Source of the DNA: CAZUHK01 sp964620345 | GTDB lineage: Bacteria > Planctomycetota > Phycisphaerae > Phycisphaerales > Zrk34 | Direction: 5' to 3' | NCBI GenBank assembly: GCA_964620345.1 | Contig: CAZUHK010000032.1 | Location: 1-20,041, forward strand | Length of the DNA: 20,041 nt | Shown: positions 1 to 8,278 of the stretch, piece by piece | Layout: the number at the start of each line of letters is the position of its first letter | Position numbering within the stretch: position 1 is the stretch's first letter | The notes under the pieces: model-generated | Database searches by the model: none | The model's input: only the letters and a program-made list of their open reading frames with translations | What the model was told of the DNA's origin: nothing | Program-made: the position numbers and the translations under genes

Positions 1-768
1 GCCGGCGCCTTCGCCCAGGACAAAGCCGTCGCGGGTCTTGTCAAAGGGCCGCGAGGCGCGGGCGTAGTCGTCGTTGCGGTTGGACAGGGCGGTGAGGCGG
101 TTGAAGCCGGTCACGCCGAACGGGTGGATCATCGTGTGCGCCCCGCCGCAGACCATCACGTCGGCGTCGCCTCGGCGGAGGATGGCGACGGCCTCGCCCA
201 CGGCCTGCGTGCTGGCGGCGCAGGCGGTGAGGCAGTTGTAGCCCGGCCCACGTGCGCCCAGCTCCACCGACAGGTGGTACAGCGGCATGTTGGGCTCCTG
301 CTCGACCTCGCGCCAGATGTTCAGGCGCCGCCGCGCCTCGGCGGCCCACGCCACCGCGTCGATGCCGCGCCGCGGGTCCGACCAGCCGGCCAGCGCGGTC
401 GCGACGTAGTTGTCGAAGTCCAGCGACCCTTCGCCGCTGCCCAGGTAGATGCCCACGCGCTCCAGGTCCACCGCGGCTTCGTCGAGCCGGGCCATCGCCC
501 ACGCCTGCCGCGCCGCGCCCAGCGCGAAGGCGCTGTTGGAGCCCACGTGCTCGTGATATTCAGCGTGCTCGACGTAGTCGCGCCAGTCGTAGTCCTTGAC
601 CTCCGCGGCGAAGGTGGTGGGGAAGGTCGAGGCGTCGAACTGCTCGATGGGCGCGATGCCGCTGTGGCCCGCGAGCATCCGCTGCCACACCGCCTCGACC
701 TCGTGGCCCAGCGGCGTGACCCAGCCCATGCCGGTGATGACGATGCGCTTGCGTGTGGGTTCAGTCAT
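1..768 (-). CDS. Beta-ketoacyl-ACP synthase, catalytic KS-alpha type (partial, C-terminus beyond window)
   Basis: This is a thiolase-fold condensing enzyme that joins an acyl unit to malonyl-ACP in fatty-acid or polyketide synthesis in the cytoplasm. The visible 256 residues start MTEPTRKRIVITGMGWVTPLG, the usual FabF-type N-terminus. The nucleophile motif NCLTACAAST puts the active-site Cys at residue 183. The PFDKTRDGFVLGEGAG segment, typical just after mid-protein, is the last part seen. The two catalytic His residues lie past the left edge and cannot be checked. The family is usually about 410-430 residues, so roughly 60 percent is present. The start codon overlaps the last 8 bases of the HepT-like gene, which implies translational coupling. 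An inactive KS homologue lies upstream in the same operon, so this is probably the active half of a KS-alpha/KS-beta heterodimer rather than a lone FabF. The family call is firm; the pathway is not. Confidence 0.93.
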   Translation of the reverse strand, partial: MTEPTRKRIVITGMGWVTPLGHEVEAVWQRMLAGHSGIAPIEQFDASTFPTTFAAEVKDYDWRDYVEHAEYHEHVGSNSAFALGAARQAWAMARLDEAAVDLERVGIYLGSGEGSLDFDNYVATALAGWSDPRRGIDAVAWAAEARRRLNIWREVEQEPNMPLYHLSVELGARGPGYNCLTACAASTQAVGEAVAILRRGDADVMVCGGAHTMIHPFGVTGFNRLTALSNRNDDYARASRPFDKTRDGFVLGEGAG

Positions 769-1114
769 GGTTCGGTTCATCCGGCACGAGTTCCCGCAAT
801 TCGCGATTCAGCACGGGCAAGTCCCTCTGAACGATGGGCCATACCTCGTCGTCGTTCACGATGTCGTAGCCATGCACGAGCACGTTGCGAAACGCGATGA
901 TGTCATCCAAGTGCGAGATCGTCTCGGCGATGCTCGGATGACTGTGGCGAAGACGTTTGGGGGCCTCGCCGATCACCGCGAACTCCCAGAACATCGATGA
1001 GCGAAGCATACGATCGTCGCTCATCTCTTCCTTCGTGCGCCCGTCGGTGATCCGAAAGATCGCCGCACGGGATTTCGCCGCGTCCCGAAGGAGCTTGGCC
1101 GCTTCACGATCCAT
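761..1114 (-). CDS. hepT: HepT-like HEPN ribonuclease toxin (DUF86 family)
   Basis: This 117-residue all-helical protein matches the HEPN/DUF86 toxins of type VII MntA-HepT modules, which are RNases. The key motif is RNVLVHGY, with Arg76, His81 and Tyr83. This fits the RX4HXY pattern in which Arg and His are catalytic and the Tyr is the residue AMPylated by the antitoxin. The length matches the family (about 110-140). Its start overlaps the end of the nucleotidyltransferase gene by 11 bases and its end overlaps the KS-alpha start by 8 bases. The module is therefore embedded in a lipid/polyketide-type operon and probably has no promoter of its own. Toxicity and RNA target are inferred from family. 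An alternative is a domesticated HEPN/MNT pair without toxic activity. Confidence 0.88.
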   Translation of the reverse strand: MDREAAKLLRDAAKSRAAIFRITDGRTKEEMSDDRMLRSSMFWEFAVIGEAPKRLRHSHPSIAETISHLDDIIAFRNVLVHGYDIVNDDEVWPIVQRDLPVLNRELRELVPDEPNHD

Positions 1115-1436
1115 AGATGGGCACCCGCTTCTCGTCGAGCTCTTCGCGGAAGAATGGGGTGCGGACGGCGGAGTACTCCACCAGGTCTACCTCGACGCCA
1201 AGCAGCTTCTTCAACTCGGCCAGCAGACGAAAATAGGGGCCGGCAAACCCAAGCCGCGGCGTCTCGGGCTTGAACTCGACGACGAAGTCCAGGTCGCTGC
1301 GGTCGGGATCGAAGTCGTCGCGCAGCGCCGAGCCGAACACGTCCAGCCGCTTGACGCCGGTCTGTTCGCACAGCCGCGCGATCGGGTCGAGACGATCGCG
1401 GCGCAGCGGGGGCAGGTTGTCCAGTTTCGTCGTCAT
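1104..1436 (-). CDS. mntA: MntA-like nucleotidyltransferase antitoxin (MNT domain)
   Basis: This 110-residue minimal nucleotidyltransferase is the usual partner of HepT. It carries VFGSALRDDFDPDRSDLDF, with Gly35-Ser36 and the metal-binding pair Asp48 and Asp50. There are 11 residues between GS and DxD, one more than the usual ten. The third carboxylate is probably Asp84 in VEVDLVEY. MntA proteins transfer AMP from ATP to the HepT tyrosine and so neutralise it. The gene begins 9 bases after the KS-beta stop with no strong Shine-Dalgarno, and its end overlaps the toxin start by 11 bases. Antitoxin-first order and overlap are typical of the module. The call rests on the motif together with the adjacent HEPN gene. 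Confidence 0.88.
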   Translation of the reverse strand: MTTKLDNLPPLRRDRLDPIARLCEQTGVKRLDVFGSALRDDFDPDRSDLDFVVEFKPETPRLGFAGPYFRLLAELKKLLGVEVDLVEYSAVRTPFFREELDEKRVPIYGS

Positions 1437-1445
1437 CGGCTCAGC

Positions 1446-2762
1446 TTATGCCTTGCTCAACACCACCGCCACGTTTTGCGCCCCCAGGGACGAGGAGCAG
1501 ACCAGCACGTGATTCACGTCGGCGGCGCGGGCCGGGGCGGCCTTGGCGCACAGGTCGGCGATGGGATCGTCGCAGTTGATGACCGCGGGGATGGTCTGTT
1601 TTTCAAGCATCTTCGCGGCGATGGCCAGCTCGATGCCGCCCACGCCGGCGCCGCAGTTGCCGATGTACGGCTTGGCCGACCAAAGCGGAATCGTTTTGAC
1701 CGCTTCGCCGAACACCGCGTGCAGCGCCGCGGTCTCGGCGCGGTCGTAGTCGGGGATGCCCGAGCCGAACGGGACGATCGCGTCGATGTCGCCCGGCCGC
1801 AGCGCCGCGTCGGCCAAAGCACGCTCGATCGCCAGGGCGATGCCGCGGCCGTTGGGGTCGGGTGCCAGGCCGTGGCCCGCGGGGTGGTGCGACATGCTCG
1901 TGCCGGTGCCGGCCAGCTTCGCGTACACCTTCGCGCCGCGCCGCGCGGCGGTGTCGGCGCCTTCGATCACGAGGATGCCCCCGCCTTCGCCGATGACCGT
2001 GCCGCCGGCCGCGGCGTCGAACGGCCGCACCGCGGCGGCCGGCGCATCGTTGCCCGCGGTGGTCAGTCGGCCGGTGAGGATCTGCCGGTAGAACGCCATC
2101 GGGTTGATCTTGCTCTCGGCGCCGCCGCAGTAGCACACGTCTGCCTTGCCGCGCTCGATCACGCGCATCGACTCGGCCACGCTCAGCCCCCCCGACGCCT
2201 CGCCGCAGGTGATCGTGTTGCTCGGGCCTTGTGCGTCGTGAATGATCGTCACGTGACAGGCCAGCATGTTCGGCAGGTATTTGAGCAGCCACAGCGGCGT
2301 GAGATGGCCCATGCCCTCGCGGCCCCAGTGGTGGATGTCGAAGTGGCCATCGATCGCCCGGCTTTCCTTGAGCGCGTCGGTCAGCTCGTCCAGGTCGGCC
2401 GCGATCAGCCCGGCACCGATGTGGGCGCCGCTGCGGTCGCCGCCGTAGGTCCGTTCGCCGTCGGGGTCCACGCCGGGCGTGGTGAGCTGCGCGTCGCGCA
2501 CCGCGCAGTCGGCGGCGCCCACGGCCAGCTCGATGTCGCGCGCCATCACCTTCGTGGCCTTGCGGTAGTGCTTGGGCACGACCTTGTTGACCTTGAAGTC
2601 GCGCACCTCGCCGGCGATCCGCACGTCCAAGCCCGCCGGGTCGAACGCCTCGATCCGCGCCAGCTTCGATTCGCCGGCGCACGCCGCGTCCCACAGCGAT
2701 TCGACGCCCGTGCCCGCCGCGGTGAGCGTGCCCAGGCCGGTGACCACGACTTGTCTGCGCAT
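1446..2762 (-). CDS. Beta-ketoacyl synthase homologue lacking the catalytic triad (KS-beta / chain-length-factor-like)
   Basis: This 438-residue protein has the KS fold from MRRQVVVTGLGTLTAAGTG through the C-terminal SSSLGAQNVAVVL segment, close to the normal family length. By hand alignment all three catalytic positions are changed. The nucleophile region reads SNTITCGEASGGLS, with Ala189 (or Glu188) where Cys is expected. The first His motif becomes PFGSGIPDYD with Phe332, and the second becomes KPYIGNCGAG with Asn369. Cys186 lies three residues too early to be the nucleophile. This is the pattern of chain-length-factor subunits of type II polyketide synthases, which pair with an active KS. 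The active partner is 678 bases downstream on the same strand. ATG at 2762 is preferred because AAGGA lies 11 bases upstream; an ATG at 2774 adds four residues. Confidence 0.85.
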   Translation of the reverse strand: MRRQVVVTGLGTLTAAGTGVESLWDAACAGESKLARIEAFDPAGLDVRIAGEVRDFKVNKVVPKHYRKATKVMARDIELAVGAADCAVRDAQLTTPGVDPDGERTYGGDRSGAHIGAGLIAADLDELTDALKESRAIDGHFDIHHWGREGMGHLTPLWLLKYLPNMLACHVTIIHDAQGPSNTITCGEASGGLSVAESMRVIERGKADVCYCGGAESKINPMAFYRQILTGRLTTAGNDAPAAAVRPFDAAAGGTVIGEGGGILVIEGADTAARRGAKVYAKLAGTGTSMSHHPAGHGLAPDPNGRGIALAIERALADAALRPGDIDAIVPFGSGIPDYDRAETAALHAVFGEAVKTIPLWSAKPYIGNCGAGVGGIELAIAAKMLEKQTIPAVINCDDPIADLCAKAAPARAADVNHVLVCSSSLGAQNVAVVLSKA

Positions 2763-2846
2763 GGGGTGGGCCATCCTTGTTGCGGGGATTAAGGGATAGT
2801 TTAGGCCCCGCGCGCGGCGCGCTCCAGCGAAGCGCGATCCGGCGAA

Positions 2847-2876
2847 TTGCCGATCGCGCTGCGTTGGCATTAGCAT
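2847..2876 (+). promoter_or_regulatory. Candidate sigma70-type promoter for the glycosidase operon
   Basis: TTGCCG at 2847-2852 and TAGCAT at 2871-2876 are 18 bases apart, matching the consensus at 4 of 6 and about 4 of 6. Transcription would start near 2883 and leave a leader of about 30 bases before the fucosidase ATG at 2914. The spacer is the divergent gap between the KS-beta and fucosidase genes, where promoters are expected. Seen by eye only. Confidence 0.4.
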
Positions 2877-2913
2877 ACGCCCTTTCGCACACCCACCAAC
2901 GACAGGATTTCTC

Positions 2914-4296
2914 ATGTCAAATGCCATCCGACCCACCACCGGCGACAGCGACTGGTTCGTGCACGACCGCTTCGGCCTGTTCATTCACTGGGGCCTGTAT
3001 TCGCTGGCCGCCCGGCACGAGTGGGTCAAGAGCCGCGAATGCATCGACGACGCCGAGTACGATCGCAAGTATTTCAAGCGCTTCGACCCGGATCTGTATG
3101 ACCCGCAGCGGTGGGCCGCGGCCGCGGCCGACGCGGGCATGAAGTACTTCGTGGTGACGACCAAGCACCACGAGGGCTTTTGCCTGTGGGACTCGAAGCT
3201 GACCGATTACAAGGCGCCCAACACCCCGGCCGGGCGCGATCTGCTGCGGCCGATGGTCGATGCGTTCCGCTCGCGCGACATGCGCGTGGGGTTCTACCAT
3301 TCGCTGATCGACTGGCATCACCCCGATTACGTGATCGACAACCGCAACCACCCGCGGCGTGGCGAGCTACCGGTGGCCGAGGAGGCCGATGGGATGATCG
3401 CGCAAGCCGGCGGGGCCACGGGCGGCGCCAAGCCGCAGGCGGCGGGGGACGTCAACGCCGGACGCGATCAGCGCAAGTACGCCGACTACCTGCACGGCCA
3501 GGTGCGCGAGCTGCTGACCGAGTTCGGTGACGTGGACCTGATGTGGTTTGACTTTTCGTTCACGCATGAAGATCGGCTGGACTTTTCCAAGGGAAAAGGC
3601 CGGGAGGCGTGGAAGAGCGAAGAACTGGTCAAGCTCATCCGCGAGCTTCAGCCGAACATCCTGCTGGACAATCGGCTGGACCTGGACACGCCCGAGGCGT
3701 GGGATTTCCTCACGCCCGAGCAGGCCCAGCCGCGCCGCTGGGTCGAGCGAGACGGCCAGCGCGTGGTGTGGGAGGCGTGCCAGACGTTCAGCGGTTCGTG
3801 GGGCTACCACCGCGACGAGCACGACTGGCGCAGCGTGAAGCAGTTGCTGCAGACGCTGATCGACTGCGTGAGCAAGGGCGGCAACCTGCTGCTGAACGTC
3901 GGGCCGACCGGCCGGGGCGAGTTCGACGCCCGCGCCCTGGATCGGCTGGCCGGCATGGGCCAGTGGATGAAGCGCCACGCCCGCAGCATCTACGGCTGCA
4001 CCGAGGCGCCGGGCGAATTCATCTGCCCGCAGGACTGTCGACTCACATACAACCACGAGAAAAAGCGGCTGTACATACACATGCTTTCCTGGCCGTACAA
4101 GCATTTGCACCTGGACGGCGCGTTCGCCGAGCGGGTGGAGTACGCCCAACTGCTGCACGATGCCAGCGAGGTGTCGATGGGCCTGGATCAGTGGCACGCC
4201 AAGCAGATCGGCCAAGGCGACCGGACGCTCACGCTGAAGCTGCCGCAGATGCAGCCGGCGGTGGAGATTCCGGTGATCGAGCTGTTCCTCAAGTGA
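2914..4296 (+). CDS. Alpha-L-fucosidase, GH29
   Basis: This 460-residue glycoside hydrolase releases alpha-linked L-fucose by a retaining mechanism. The N-terminal half has the GH29 signatures: WFVHDRFGLFIHWGLYS near residue 14, KYFVVTTKHHEGFCLWDSK at 77-95 and FYHSLIDWHHPDY near 127. The nucleophile is probably Asp213 in DLMWFDFSF. GGNLLLNVGPTGRGEF follows in the second half and ends the catalytic barrel; a short beta-rich domain completes the protein. There is no signal peptide, so it probably acts in the cytoplasm on imported oligosaccharides. Residues about 150-186 form a Gly/Ala-rich loop before the nucleophile strand. The alpha-mannosidase starts 33 bases downstream and is probably co-transcribed. 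Family assignment is firm; the acid/base residue and natural substrate are not evident. Confidence 0.93.
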   Translation: MSNAIRPTTGDSDWFVHDRFGLFIHWGLYSLAARHEWVKSRECIDDAEYDRKYFKRFDPDLYDPQRWAAAAADAGMKYFVVTTKHHEGFCLWDSKLTDYKAPNTPAGRDLLRPMVDAFRSRDMRVGFYHSLIDWHHPDYVIDNRNHPRRGELPVAEEADGMIAQAGGATGGAKPQAAGDVNAGRDQRKYADYLHGQVRELLTEFGDVDLMWFDFSFTHEDRLDFSKGKGREAWKSEELVKLIRELQPNILLDNRLDLDTPEAWDFLTPEQAQPRRWVERDGQRVVWEACQTFSGSWGYHRDEHDWRSVKQLLQTLIDCVSKGGNLLLNVGPTGRGEFDARALDRLAGMGQWMKRHARSIYGCTEAPGEFICPQDCRLTYNHEKKRLYIHMLSWPYKHLHLDGAFAERVEYAQLLHDASEVSMGLDQWHAKQIGQGDRTLTLKLPQMQPAVEIPVIELFLK

Positions 4297-4329
4297 TCGC
4301 GCGGCCGGGCCCGCTGCATCGGAGTTGGA

Positions 4330-7300
4330 ATGAATAGCGAGCAACGCTACGCCTTTGGTGAATTGAAGCGGGACATCGAGCTGGTCGGCGCGATGGCGAC
4401 GCGGGCGAGCGCGGCGGCCAAGTCGCTGGAGCTGGCCGAGCCGGTCGACGCGCGGTTCGACGCCCCGCCCGATGAGCTGGACTGGCGACCGATGCAGGTC
4501 GGTGGCGAATGGGGCGGCCGGCAGCAGTGGGCCGCGTTCCGCGCCAGCTTCGATGTGCCCGACGGCTGGCCGGCCGGGGCGATCGAGCTGCGCTGGGAAA
4601 ACGAGATCCGCTACACCCAGTACGCCGGCGACGACAATTTCCCCGCCGGGCCCGAGGGGCAGTTGTTCGTCGACGGTCGGTCGGTCGGCGCGATCGACCA
4701 GCGTCACACCGCGCTCATGCACGACTTCAAGCCCGGTGGTTCGCACGATGTGCGCGGCGTCTTCTTCGCCGCGCGCTGCGGCTGCCGCCACCGCCTGGCC
4801 ACCTGCGCGATCGCCCTGATCGACCCGGCCACGCACAAGCTCTACCACGACCTGCGCGTCGCGATGGACATCGCCGAGCAGATCAGCCCCGAATCGCTGA
4901 GTTACCACAAGCTGCGGGCGGCGATCGACGCGGGGACCAAGCCGCTGGACCTGCGCACCATCGCCAACGCCCTGATGCCCGCCGAACGCAAGCGCGATGT
5001 CGAGCGCTCGACGTTTTACGCCAGCGTCGCCGACGCCCAGGCGGCGTTCGACGAGGCGATGGATCGGATCGCCGGCGCCGGCGACGTGCCGCAGGTCGTC
5101 TGCGTCGGCCACGCGCACATCGACCTGGCCTGGCTTTGGCCGGTGGCCCAGACGCGGCACAAGTGTGTGCGCACCTTCGCCACGCAGTGCCGGCTGCTCG
5201 ATCGGTACGACCAGTGGGTGTTCCAGCAGTCCAGCCCGCAGGCGTACGCGTGGGTGGAGCAGGACGCGCCGGAGCTGTTCGATCGCATCGCCGCGCACGT
5301 GCGCGACGGCCGGTGGGACGCCGAGGGCGCCGCGTGGGTCGAGATGGACACCAACGTGCCCGGCGGCGAATCGCTGGTCCGCCAGTTGCTTTTCGGCAAG
5401 CGGTACTTCAAGAAAAAGCTGGGCGTGGACAGCCGCCTGCTCTGGCTGCCGGATGTGTTCGGTTACTGCGGCGCGCTGCCGCAGTTGCTGCGCAAGGCGG
5501 GCGTGGACACGTTCATCACCAGCAAGCTGAGCTGGTCGCAGTACAACCGCTTTCCGCACGACACGTTCCGCTGGCGCGGGATCGACGGGAGCGAGGTGTG
5601 CACGCATTTCATCTCGACGCCCGCCAGCCCGTCCAACGCCGGCAACGATGCGATCTGGAGCACGACGTACAACGCCGAGCTGACGCTGGGGGAGCTCGCG
5701 GCGATCTGGCGGGCATACCGGCACAAGGCGGTGGGCGTCGAGCCGCTGCTGAGCTTCGGCTACGGCGATGGCGGCGGCGGGCCGACCGAGATGATGCTCG
5801 AAACCGCGGCGCGCATGGCCGACTGGCCGCTGCCCGAAGGGCTGCCGCGGATCAGGCACGAGCCGGTCGGCAAGCTGGCCGACCGCGTGAACGGAAAGGC
5901 CGACCAACTGCCGGTGTGGGACGGCGAGCTTTACCTGGAGTATCACCGCGGCACCTACACCTCGCAGGCGTGGCTCAAGCGTGCCAACCGCAAGAACGAG
6001 ATCGCCCTGCACAACGCCGAGTGGCTGGGCGTGCTCGCGGGCCGCGTCGATGCGATGCTCAAGCCCGATCGGCTGGCCGAGGCGTGGGAAGAGCTGTTGC
6101 TCAACCAGTTCCACGACATCCTGCCCGGCTCGTCGGTCGGCGAAACATACGACGAGGCCCGGCTGAGCGAGCGGCGCGTCGCCCAGGCCGCCGAGGCGGT
6201 GATCGAAAAGACCGCGCAGGCATTGGCCGGGGCGATCGACACGGCCGAGCGAGGCCGGCCGGTCGTGCTGTTCAACACCCTGGGCTGGGACCGGACCGAC
6301 CCGATCAAGCTGCCATCGGACGAATGGATCGACGGCGTGACGGTGCCGGCCGGCGGGTGGTGCGTGGTCGACCTCGACCGCCCGCACGTCAGCGACGAGG
6401 CGGTCGTGCTGAGCATCAGCGAAGACGGCAAGAAGCTGACCAATGCGTGGTGGTCGCTCACGCTCGACGACGCGGGCCACATCGTCGAACTGATCGACCG
6501 CGACACCGGCCGCAACGTCATCACGCCCGGCGCCGCGGCCAACCAATGGCAGGTCTTCGAGGATCGGCCGCTGAGGTACGATGCGTGGGATATCGACCCG
6601 TTCTACGCCGACCACCCGCTCCAAGGGCCGACGCTCGAGAAGATCGAAGTGGTCGAGACCGGCGAGGTGCGCATCGCCGCCGAACTCACCTGGCGTATGC
6701 CGAAGATCGGCGACGCGGACGATCAGCCGCGCAGCGTCATCACCCAGCGCATTGCCATGTACGCCCGCCACCCGCGGATCGATTTCGAGACGCAGATCGA
6801 GTGGGTCGAACATCACCAGTTGCTCAAGGTCGCCTTCCCCGTCGAGGTGCGCGCCACCGAAGCGACGTACGAGATTCAGTACGGCCACCTGTGCCGACCG
6901 GCGCACACCAACACCGAATGGGACGCGGCGCAATACGAGGTGTGCGCCCACCGTTGGGTGGATCTTTCCGAGCACGGCTTCGGCGTGGCGCTGCTCAACG
7001 ACTGCAAGTACGGCCACGACATCCGCGACGGCGTCATCCGCCTGACCTGCATCAAGAGCGCCCAGGCGCCCGACGTGATGGCCGACCAGGGCCGGCACGA
7101 GTTCACGTATTGCCTGTTGCCCCACGCTGGCGCGTTCCAGGACGCCGGCGTGCCGCGCGCCGCGGCCGAGCTGAACACGCCGGTGCTCGCCACCGAGCCC
7201 GAGCCCAGCGCAGGCAAGCTGCCGGCCGAGCTGCGGCCGATCGCCGTCGATCACCAGGCAATCGTCATCGACACCCTCAAGCCCGCCGAGGACGGCAAAG

Positions 7301-7500
7301 GCGTGATCGTCCGTATGTACGAATCGCACGGCTCCCACGCCCGCACCACCCTCACCACCCAGCCGGCGCCGCGCAAAGCCACCGCCACCGACCTGCTGGA
7401 AAACCTCGATGAATCCCAGCAGATCGAGCTCAACGACGACGGCGACGTGACGCTCGACTTCACCCCATTCGAGGTCAAGACGCTGCGCTTCGTTTGGTGA
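4330..7500 (+). CDS. Alpha-mannosidase, GH38
   Basis: This 1056-residue GH38 enzyme hydrolyses alpha-mannosides. An N-terminal beta domain (residues about 1-250) precedes the catalytic domain. That domain opens with the zinc-binding GHAHIDLAWLWP motif (His261, Asp265 region) and has the probable nucleophile Asp375 in LWLPDVFGYCGALPQLL. The EYHRGTYTSQAWLKRANR segment near residue 540 is the usual helical middle-domain signature, followed by NQFHDILPGSS and a long C-terminal beta region. Length matches bacterial family members of about 1000-1050 residues. No signal peptide is present, so it is probably cytoplasmic. A GGAG-like ribosome site lies just before the ATG. It follows the fucosidase gene by 33 bases, and together they suggest trimming of fucose- and mannose-containing oligosaccharides after uptake. 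No transporter or regulator is in the window. Confidence 0.94.
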   Translation: MNSEQRYAFGELKRDIELVGAMATRASAAAKSLELAEPVDARFDAPPDELDWRPMQVGGEWGGRQQWAAFRASFDVPDGWPAGAIELRWENEIRYTQYAGDDNFPAGPEGQLFVDGRSVGAIDQRHTALMHDFKPGGSHDVRGVFFAARCGCRHRLATCAIALIDPATHKLYHDLRVAMDIAEQISPESLSYHKLRAAIDAGTKPLDLRTIANALMPAERKRDVERSTFYASVADAQAAFDEAMDRIAGAGDVPQVVCVGHAHIDLAWLWPVAQTRHKCVRTFATQCRLLDRYDQWVFQQSSPQAYAWVEQDAPELFDRIAAHVRDGRWDAEGAAWVEMDTNVPGGESLVRQLLFGKRYFKKKLGVDSRLLWLPDVFGYCGALPQLLRKAGVDTFITSKLSWSQYNRFPHDTFRWRGIDGSEVCTHFISTPASPSNAGNDAIWSTTYNAELTLGELAAIWRAYRHKAVGVEPLLSFGYGDGGGGPTEMMLETAARMADWPLPEGLPRIRHEPVGKLADRVNGKADQLPVWDGELYLEYHRGTYTSQAWLKRANRKNEIALHNAEWLGVLAGRVDAMLKPDRLAEAWEELLLNQFHDILPGSSVGETYDEARLSERRVAQAAEAVIEKTAQALAGAIDTAERGRPVVLFNTLGWDRTDPIKLPSDEWIDGVTVPAGGWCVVDLDRPHVSDEAVVLSISEDGKKLTNAWWSLTLDDAGHIVELIDRDTGRNVITPGAAANQWQVFEDRPLRYDAWDIDPFYADHPLQGPTLEKIEVVETGEVRIAAELTWRMPKIGDADDQPRSVITQRIAMYARHPRIDFETQIEWVEHHQLLKVAFPVEVRATEATYEIQYGHLCRPAHTNTEWDAAQYEVCAHRWVDLSEHGFGVALLNDCKYGHDIRDGVIRLTCIKSAQAPDVMADQGRHEFTYCLLPHAGAFQDAGVPRAAAELNTPVLATEPEPSAGKLPAELRPIAVDHQAIVIDTLKPAEDGKGVIVRMYESHGSHARTTLTTQPAPRKATATDLLENLDESQQIELNDDGDVTLDFTPFEVKTLRFVW

Positions 7501-7562
7501 GCCGCCCCGAGGCCGGCCGTGGACGGGGTCACGCCGGTGCGGTTGTCGCAAACGTCGCCGGC

Positions 7563-7568
7563 TATGAT
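7563..7568 (+). promoter_or_regulatory. Possible -10 box upstream of ubiX
   Basis: TATGAT lies 35 bases before the ubiX ATG, in the 103-base gap after the alpha-mannosidase stop. A TTGTCG upstream at 7543-7548 is only 14 bases away, too close for a standard spacer. The -10 alone supports a weak call that ubiX begins a new unit. Confidence 0.25.
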
Positions 7569-7603
7569 GCAATCGACGTTCGGGTCGGCGTGGAGTGTTT
7601 GTC

Positions 7604-8278
7604 ATGGCCAGGCGTATGGTGGTCGGCATTTCGGGCGCGAGTGGGGCGGTGTACGCGCGGCGGCTGATCGAGCGGCTTGTCGCGGCGGGCGCGGAGGTGC
7701 ATCTGGTCGTCAGCCCGCTGGGCCAGCGGCTGCTGCACGATGAGCTGGGGATGGAGGGCATCGACCTGGCGACGCTGGCGGGCTGCGCGGATCATGGGAT
7801 GACGTTGCACCATTACCGCGATGTGGGCGCGGCGATCGCATCGGGGTCGTTCGCCCACGATGGGATGATCGTCTGCCCCTGCTCGAACAACACGCTCAGC
7901 GCCATCGCGACCGGCCGCAGCGACAACCTGCTGCACCGCGCGGCCAACGTCACGCTCAAGGAGCGCCGCCGGCTGGTGCTCTGCCATCGCGAGATGCCGC
8001 TGTCGCTGGTGGAGATCCGCAACATGGCCGCCGCGACCGAGGCCGGGGCGATCGTCTGCCCGGCCAACCCCGGCTTCTACATGCTGCCGCGCTCGATCGA
8101 GGAACTGGTGGATTTCGTCGTCGGCCGATTGCTCGACTTGGTTCAGGTGCCGCACGAACTGAACACGCGCTGGGACCGTTCGCCGGCGAATCATCGGGCG
8201 CAAGCCGAGGGGCTTAGCCACGAAGCCACGAACGGCACGAAGAGCATGAAGAGTGCAAGAGGGAGGCAGAACCCTTGA
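7604..8278 (+). CDS. ubiX: UbiX/Pad1-family flavin prenyltransferase
   Basis: UbiX proteins attach a dimethylallyl unit to FMN, making the prenylated flavin used by UbiD decarboxylases in quinone biosynthesis. The protein starts MARRMVVGISGASGAVYARRL, the flavin-binding GxSGA signature. It continues with MIVCPCSNNTLSAIATG, DNLLHRAANVTLKERRRLVL and REMPLSLVEIRNM, all typical of the family. ATG at 7604 is chosen because GGAG ends 8 bases before it; an in-frame GTG at 7595 would overlap that site. The 224 residues exceed the usual roughly 190-200, because the last 20 or so (from about GLSHEATNGTK) are encoded by the left arm of an intergenic repeat. A UbiA-family gene follows 120 bases downstream. 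This pairing is common in ubiquinone and futalosine-type menaquinone pathways, and the latter is more likely in a planctomycete. Confidence 0.93.
   Translation: MARRMVVGISGASGAVYARRLIERLVAAGAEVHLVVSPLGQRLLHDELGMEGIDLATLAGCADHGMTLHHYRDVGAAIASGSFAHDGMIVCPCSNNTLSAIATGRSDNLLHRAANVTLKERRRLVLCHREMPLSLVEIRNMAAATEAGAIVCPANPGFYMLPRSIEELVDFVVGRLLDLVQVPHELNTRWDRSPANHRAQAEGLSHEATNGTKSMKSARGRQNP

Noticed and set aside
957..2792. A long plus-strand open frame across the KS-beta and MntA genes
   Set aside because: It is antisense to genes with clear family motifs, its composition is Arg/Ala/Gly-rich with no domain, and it starts inside the toxin gene.
3367..7761. A very long open frame (over 1400 codons) on the minus strand opposite the fucosidase and mannosidase genes
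   Set aside because: It is a mirror frame of GC-rich coding sequence. The peptide is His/Arg/Val-rich with no motif, while both plus-strand genes have clear catalytic signatures.
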